Shown here in pieces: positions 59,313 to 64,000 of a stretch of DNA of 64,000 bases. The stretch is taken from assembly GCF_000687475.1 (NCBI RefSeq), contig NC_057318.1:4402001-4466000 (forward strand), read 5' to 3'. The notes beneath the pieces were generated by a model. The model saw nothing but the letters and a program-made list of their open reading frames with translations. It ran no database searches and was not told the DNA's origin. A program made the translations under genes and the position numbers. Each line of letters starts with the position of its first letter. Position 1 is the stretch's first letter. This DNA is from Ustilaginoidea virens (lineage: Eukaryota > Ascomycota > Sordariomycetes > Hypocreales > Clavicipitaceae).

Positions 59313-60016
59313 ATGTCCATCGAAAATCTTAAGACCTTCGGTACGTGGCTATCCGTTGTATTTGTTGAATGTTGATGTCCGTCAAGGAAGTCGCGCTTTT
59401 GTCTCGCTTTGTTCACCATCGGCTCTTCACTTTACGCCTCTCTCAACCGCTTTTGGCACCGCGTTTACTGATTCTTGCGTAGATCCCTTCGCCGAGGCTG
59501 ACGAAGACACGGGCGAGACCAAGCAGGCCCAGAATTACATACATATACGTATCCAGCGTACGTTCTCCCCAGCTCCTCCTTGTTTATACTAGTAGCAAAC
59601 CGCCTCGAGAAGAAGCCGAACCCCCTTGCTTTTTCCACACGCGACGTCGTTTGATGATAAGGGTGGCGTGCTGATGTATATTTCAGAGCGTAATGGACGC
59701 AAGACTTTGACTACTGTCCAGGGTCTTCCGAAGAAATTTGACCAGAAGAAAATCCTCAAGGTCATCAAGAAAAAATTCGGTACGGTTTTCTTGTCACGTC
59801 CATCGGCAACTGGAGTGCATGTGCCCCGAGACTAGGTTGATTACTCTGACTAACCAAAGGACGGCAGCTTGCAATGGCACCATCGTCAATGACACTGAAA
59901 TGGGCGAAGTGATCCAGCTTCAGGGTGATCAGCGCAAAGATGTTCAAGAATTTCTCATCGACAAGAAGGAAGGGCTTGAGCTAGATTCCAAGACCATCAA
60001 GGTCCACGGTTTCTAG
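59313..60016 (+). CDS. sui1: Translation initiation factor eIF1 (SUI1)
   Basis: Exons 59313-59340, 59483-59557, 59687-59779 and 59868-60016 give 114 residues, the usual size. Sequence in order: MSIENLKTF, DPFAEADEDTG, YIHIRIQQRNGRKTLTTVQG, LPKKFDQKKILKVIKKKF, then ACNGTIVNDTEMGEVIQLQG and KDVQEFLIDKKEGL. eIF1 binds the 40S platform and enforces accurate start-codon choice. The ATG has T at -3 (GAGTTTATGTCC), a poor context, as expected for eIF1 mRNAs that autoregulate. The leader is long and C-rich. All introns have usual sites (GTACGT or GTACGG donors). Confidence 0.96.
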
Positions 60017-60683
60017 TCTGGCATTCGCCGTCGCCCAGTCAGCTTCTCACCCATTCAGGGTGCCTGTCTGCTGACGTAAGAGGACGATTCGGGACAAGAC
60101 TGATCCCCGCGTATTGCGCTTCTTTCTAGACGTATTGATACCCAGGGGCTCACTTTGGCTCCGGTCACACTCGAGGACGACGGCCATTCCCATCTGCCGA
60201 TGTGTGAAATGTTTTGTGTTGGGAGAGGAACCTCTATACTAGACAAGTTTCGGCCTACGCTTCGTTGCGGCGAACAGACGTGAACTCTCGGCCTACTCGA
60301 AGACGGGAATCAAGTCACACATGGTTCACTACAAATCGTTTTGATTCTCTGACAACGACTCAACCGTAGCTTAGGCTAGTATAGTGGAACGGAAACGTTA
60401 TAGCTATGGAGATGAACAAGAATGTTCTTTTTGCTTTGAAATCCGCTGGATGACGAAACGCTGCTCTGCATGGGCACTTCAACTTGCGATGTCCCCGTGA
60501 GACCCAGACCTTGTTCACGCCAGAGACGTTGACAGACAAAGCGACGTGATTCTAATATAGCGGATTAAAATGAAGTTTTATTAAAAAAAGGGGGGGGAAA
60601 AGCTGTGAAGGTTTTTTTGTTTTCAACCAAGCACTCCCCACTTGACTTTCTAGTCGTCTACTTCGCTCGTGTTGATACATTTA
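60017..60683. other. Convergent 3' intergenic region, eIF1 / EOS1
   Basis: Between convergent stops. A/T-rich near 60560-60620. No gene seen. Confidence 0.55.
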
Positions 60684-61878
60684 TCAAAGATCCGCTCGCT
60701 CCGTTCGCTCCGTTCGCTCCGTTCGTTCAATGGCTGCTTTGATCTGAAGTAGCATCGCATGAAGACCACGCCATATGTTTCGAAGACGACTGACCAGTGG
60801 CATGGTGGGATAGTCTTCATGGACGCAGTGCATGTGTACGAGCAGCGTGACCATGCTGATGTAGCTTGCTATAGAAAAGACGTTGATCGATGTTGAAGTC
60901 TCCTTGCGTATGTTGATTTTCTGGTGAGCGATGTGGTAACACACGGTCAATGTCTGTTTTGACGGGTCAATTTTGATATCGCGAGCATATGTGAGCGTGT
61001 CCAAAAGGGCGAGAAGAACGACGTACAGTTGCTATGCCGATCCAGCCGGGGAGCATGAGCCGGTGGTCTCGGAAACCGCCAGCCAAAGATAGGACAGTCA
61101 TTGTGAGATATGCGTTGACCACGTTGATGGTCAGCAGGCGAACTATGGTCGCTTGCGGGGTATAGTGAATGAGCCTGGACTAGATTTAGCCAAGCCAATT
61201 CTGGAGAGCCGGAAACGGGACGGCTGCATTGCGACGGACCATCTTGACATGAGGCAATCGGTGAAGAAGAAGGCGAGATATCCGCAAGCAAAACTCTAAT
61301 GCCGGATTTACAGTGATTAGCAAAGGGAGCACAATGCCCGCGTACAATACCCGAAGCAAGATACGTTTTCTCGAATGTTGTGGGGAAAAGAAAGAAAAAG
61401 GAGGAGGACAGACCCATGTTGTTGCTAAAGCGCCCTCTGTGAGTGCGAAAGGAACGGCATTGTCGCTATTCTGTGGTCTGCCATCCCAGCTACCTCGCAC
61501 AACCAGTATTCTATCCGGCCCGGGCAATATGCTCAAGACCAGTTGCAAGGCGCACGGGAGGCCCCACCAGAGGGCAGGGACAATGGAGAAAAGACGGAAT
61601 GCGAAGAGATATATGTGCCAGTGAGGGCTGACGTTCAACGCGACTGCGACTCGCGGCTGCAGGATGGATGGGCGAATCGGCGGCGGAGACGGAGAGTTGG
61701 GCAACGAGACAGTGGAGGAGGAATCGACGTGATGATGATGGCTCTGGCTGCGCTCACGGGGGCGGCCGCCGTAGGTGTCGCGTAGAGACGAGGTTCCAAC
61801 CGCGGCGGTGCTGGCAGTGGCAGGTGGTGAAGATGCTATACTCGACGAGGTCCGGTGATCAGGACGGCCCATCGTCAT
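60684..61878 (-). CDS. eos1: EOS1-like ER membrane protein for N-glycosylation
   Basis: Exons 61878-61414, 61295-61240, 61174-61027 and 60953-60684 give 312 residues. The N-terminal third is hydrophilic with a His run. The EOS1 signature starts LQPRVAVALNVSPHWHIYLF, followed by ALWWGLPCALQL. Splicing then gives YLAFFFTDCLMSRW and HYTPQATIVRLLTINVV, then GGFRDHRLMLPGWIGIAT and NIRKETSTSINVFSIASYIS. Four or so hydrophobic helices suggest an ER membrane protein. Yeast Eos1 is needed for normal N-glycosylation and oxidative-stress tolerance. Donors GTCTGT and GTCCGT of introns 1 and 2 are weak, and an unspliced open frame masks intron 1. The C-terminus carries an ERT tripeptide repeat from a 9-bp tandem repeat. 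Confidence 0.85.
60697..60723 (-). repeat. 9-bp tandem repeat in EOS1 (CGCTCCGTT x3)
   Basis: Three exact 9-bp copies at the 3' end of the EOS1 coding region, encoding the repeated ERT tripeptide in the C-terminal tail. Confidence 0.92.
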
Positions 61879-62871
61879 TGCACGCGCTCACAGGCCATGG
61901 GAAGGCGAGAGGGGGAACGCGAGACTCTGTGCTGCTTTCTGAGTCGGGTCGGGCAAAAGGTTGGGAAGAAAAGTGCCGACGTTGGAGGGTAGGACGATGG
62001 CAAACCATGGGCAGGCGAGCCGGCGGGATGGGATGGATATCCGTACCACGTCGTACTATGGCAGTCAACGGGCGGCGCAAGGGTTCAGTGTTGCTCTGCA
62101 GGCAGTTGTTTTGTAGGAACGGGCTGCTCCGTGTGTGGTGTGTGGCTGGTGTGTTGATATCTCGGTGTGTTGGTGTCTCGGTGTGTTGGTGTCTCGGTGT
62201 CTGGTGAGTTGGTTGTCTGTCTGTCTGGTCTTGCCAGCCAAAGGGACATGGAGCATTGTATGGGTTGCAGCATACGGAACAGGTTGCAATGGGGTCTTCT
62301 GTAGTCTGGGGAAATGACGGAATGACTAGCTCGCATTAGGCGGCAGGCCCAGGCCATGTGGGCGGGCAATTGCCAGCAATTGCCCTGCGCACGCATAGGT
62401 ACCTGTATAGGGGCACCTACCTCCTGTCTTTGAGGTTACAAGTACCTAATGTTACCCCGCCGCGAAAGCTGTGCTGAATGGTAACCAAATGCAGTCAGTC
62501 TGAGTCTGGTATGGTTGACCCAAAAGCCTCAACTCCACCAGACCCTCCCCCCCCCCCCCGGCACACAACCAACGACACGATCGACTACAGCATGCCAGCA
62601 TTCACCCCGCCCTGCAGTTCCCGAGCCACTGCGCTTTTGTGTCGAACTGGGCTATCGGTCGATACTTTGTCCAAGGTTCCTGGGCGCGTCTGTGCCTCTC
62701 GGTAGTCGCTGCGCTTGCGGAATCACGCAGGGGCTGTGGGCCAGAAAGTCATCCCCTTTCCGTCATCAATCCCATCACCCACCCGGGTGTTCCGGCTACT
62801 GCTCGAGGGGCCATTTTTCATCTGCATCTCATCCGTCTGCCGGATAAACACTCGAGCTCTGGACTTCCACA
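61879..62871. other. Divergent promoter region, EOS1 / hydrolase
   Basis: No gene seen. Holds a 16-bp tandem repeat at 62149-62196, GTACCTGTATAGG-type motifs near 62399-62445, and a C run near 62550. Confidence 0.55.
62149..62196. repeat. 16-bp tandem repeat (GTGTGTTGGTGTCTCG), 3 copies
   Basis: Three 16-bp units in a row, the first with changes. Upstream of both divergent genes. Confidence 0.9.
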
Positions 62872-63868
62872 ATGACATACGGGTCCGAGGGGACGCTGGT
62901 CCAGCTAAGTGATGGAGCCCGTCTATTCGTCAGAGAACTGGGGGATGGCGACAGATCCAAGCAGCTTGTGATTGCCTTGCATGGTGGCCCAGGGCTTTCC
63001 GACCACCGAGAATCAGAGGCCTCCTTTGGATTCCTCGCTCCACGGTTCCGAGTTTTGGTTTGCGACGCGCGAGGGAGTGGCATGAGTGATCTCAAGGGCC
63101 CCTTTACCCATGAAAGGTGGGCTGCTGATGTGGATGAGCTCAGGTAGGTAGCCGGCTAGTCTTTGGCCAAATTCTTGCCAACCAGGCGTTTGCTTTTTTT
63201 TTTTTTGCCCCGTTTCGCCGAATCTATCCGTAAAGACTACAAGTTCCTGATGATTGACCAGGATCCGGGCCGGCTCCGAGCCAATCATTCTGGCCGGGGG
63301 CTCTTATGGCGGAATCGTCGCTTTAGAGTATGCCATCAAGCATCCCAACCATGTCTCTGCCCTCCTCCTTCGTGATACTTGGGCTTCGGGCCCCAAGGGC
63401 ACCATGTGGAGCCTCAAGTCGTCCTTGACGCATCCTCGAGTCAAGGCCGACGCGGATCGCCAGTACAGAACCTGGACAGGCGCATTGAAGAGCAACGACG
63501 ACCTACGTGCCTCCGTTTTCGAGACCATGCCCATGTACTTGCTCGAGACACCAGGCAGCGGGCCTACAAAAGCCGCTGTCCATCCTGGCGAACTGAACTT
63601 GCATTATGAAACACACAACTTCTCCATGAGCTACAACCAACCTCGCTTTGACGTGCGCCAAAAACTCGCCGATGTTTCTGTTCCAACACTGATATTGGTC
63701 GGGAGACATGATCCTATCGCACCTGTACAGTTTAGCGAAGAGATACACCGGCTGATGCAGAACTCGCAACTTGCAATCTTCGAGCATTCCGGGCACAACC
63801 CTGGCATGGAAGAACCCGAGGCTTTCCGGCATAGAGTGGCCATGTTTCTGGATTCTTTCAGGCTGTAG
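62872..63868 (+). CDS. Proline iminopeptidase-like alpha/beta hydrolase (S33)
   Basis: Exons 62872-63143 and 63262-63868 give 292 residues. Signature order: oxyanion-hole HGGPG at residues 37-41, DARGSGMSD, nucleophile elbow GGSYGG with Ser105, acid in GRHDPIAP and histidine in EHSGHNPG. These form the catalytic triad of the S33 family, which includes prolyl aminopeptidases and related esterases and lactonases. The intron (118 nt) has a GTAGGT donor and GACCAG acceptor, and its removal joins DELR to IRAGSEPIILAGGSYGG. The protein has no signal peptide or transmembrane segment. The true substrate cannot be told from these motifs. It ends 132 bp before the window edge. Confidence 0.87.
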
Positions 63869-64000
63869 CGTGAACAGGAGCTGCAATCGAGGGAGACCGA
63901 GGAGACGCAAGGAGAGTGAGTGTGCATCAAAACACAAACACACAGCCGTTGGAACTGCAATGGTAGAGGCGTTGAGCGCGACGGAGCTCACTCGCGATAA

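Noticed and set aside
58799..59332. Long open frame over the eIF1 leader
   Set aside because: Low-complexity Pro/Ser sequence with no domain, overlapping the eIF1 start. More likely leader sequence.

Overview
The window looks like nuclear DNA of a filamentous ascomycete, probably a sordariomycete and perhaps Hypocreales. Genes are dense (about 25 protein genes in 64 kb) and lie on both strands without operons. Most have one to five short introns of about 55-150 nt with GTRNGN donors, CTRAC-type branch sites and YAG acceptors. Proteins match Pezizomycotina-type families (FLC-type TRP-like membrane protein, Zn2Cys6 regulator, EOS1, CBS2/PanE-like protein, ATP sulfurylase with an APS-kinase-like C-terminal domain). 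Gene models were spliced by hand from the sequence. I could not search databases, so names rest on motif and family recognition.

Layout. 1-180: 3' end of a CMS1-like 90S pre-ribosome gene (+). 858-3282: Ser/Thr-rich predicted surface protein (+). 3966-5094: NOP6-like RRM protein (+). 6058-7127: Rac GTPase (-). 10416-12279: CENP-T (+), with a probable GC-AG intron. 12414-13762: SURF1/SHY1 (-). 14501-16141: UBX protein of the UBXN4 type (+). 16725-17385: CHCH protein MIX17/CHCHD2 (-). 17973-18786: LRP1/C1D (-). 19334-21645: Zn2Cys6 transcription factor (-). 25580-26899: PanE/CBS2-like protein (+). 27321-27906: PDCD5 (+). 28222-29203: COQ4 (-). 29728-31017: SET methyltransferase (+). 31432-32687: CPSF6-like RRM protein (-). 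34963-37274: DCAF11/WDR23 (-). 38773-40567: GDT1 (+). 42972-43303: small CxxC protein (+). 44154-46942: FLC-type membrane protein (-). 48932-50990: ATP sulfurylase (+). 53246-55867: large protein of unknown function (+). 56481-57989: TRM44 (-). 59313-60016: eIF1 (+). 60684-61878: EOS1 (-). 62872-63868: proline iminopeptidase-like hydrolase (+).

Most genes are housekeeping: ribosome biogenesis and RNA processing (CMS1, NOP6, LRP1, CPSF6-like, TRM44), mitochondria (SHY1, MIX17, COQ4, CBS2-like), translation initiation (eIF1), ER/Golgi homeostasis (UBXN4-like, GDT1, EOS1, FLC), the kinetochore (CENP-T) and sulfate assimilation (ATP sulfurylase). They are not a functional cluster. I see no secondary-metabolite cluster, transposon, rRNA, tRNA or CRISPR array.

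The most unexplained structure lies between genes. Two short palindromic motifs, TACTCCGTA/TACGGAGTA and TACCTAGGTA, recur in many non-coding stretches. Short tandem repeats with a period of exactly 9 bp occur at eight or more loci, in both coding and non-coding DNA. Long poly-T, poly-A and poly-G tracts are also frequent. Gene-level points of interest are the GC-AG intron in CENP-T, a poor start-codon context on eIF1, a degenerate Rossmann fold in the PanE-like protein, and an 873-residue protein I cannot assign. I found nothing I would call an undescribed biological system.
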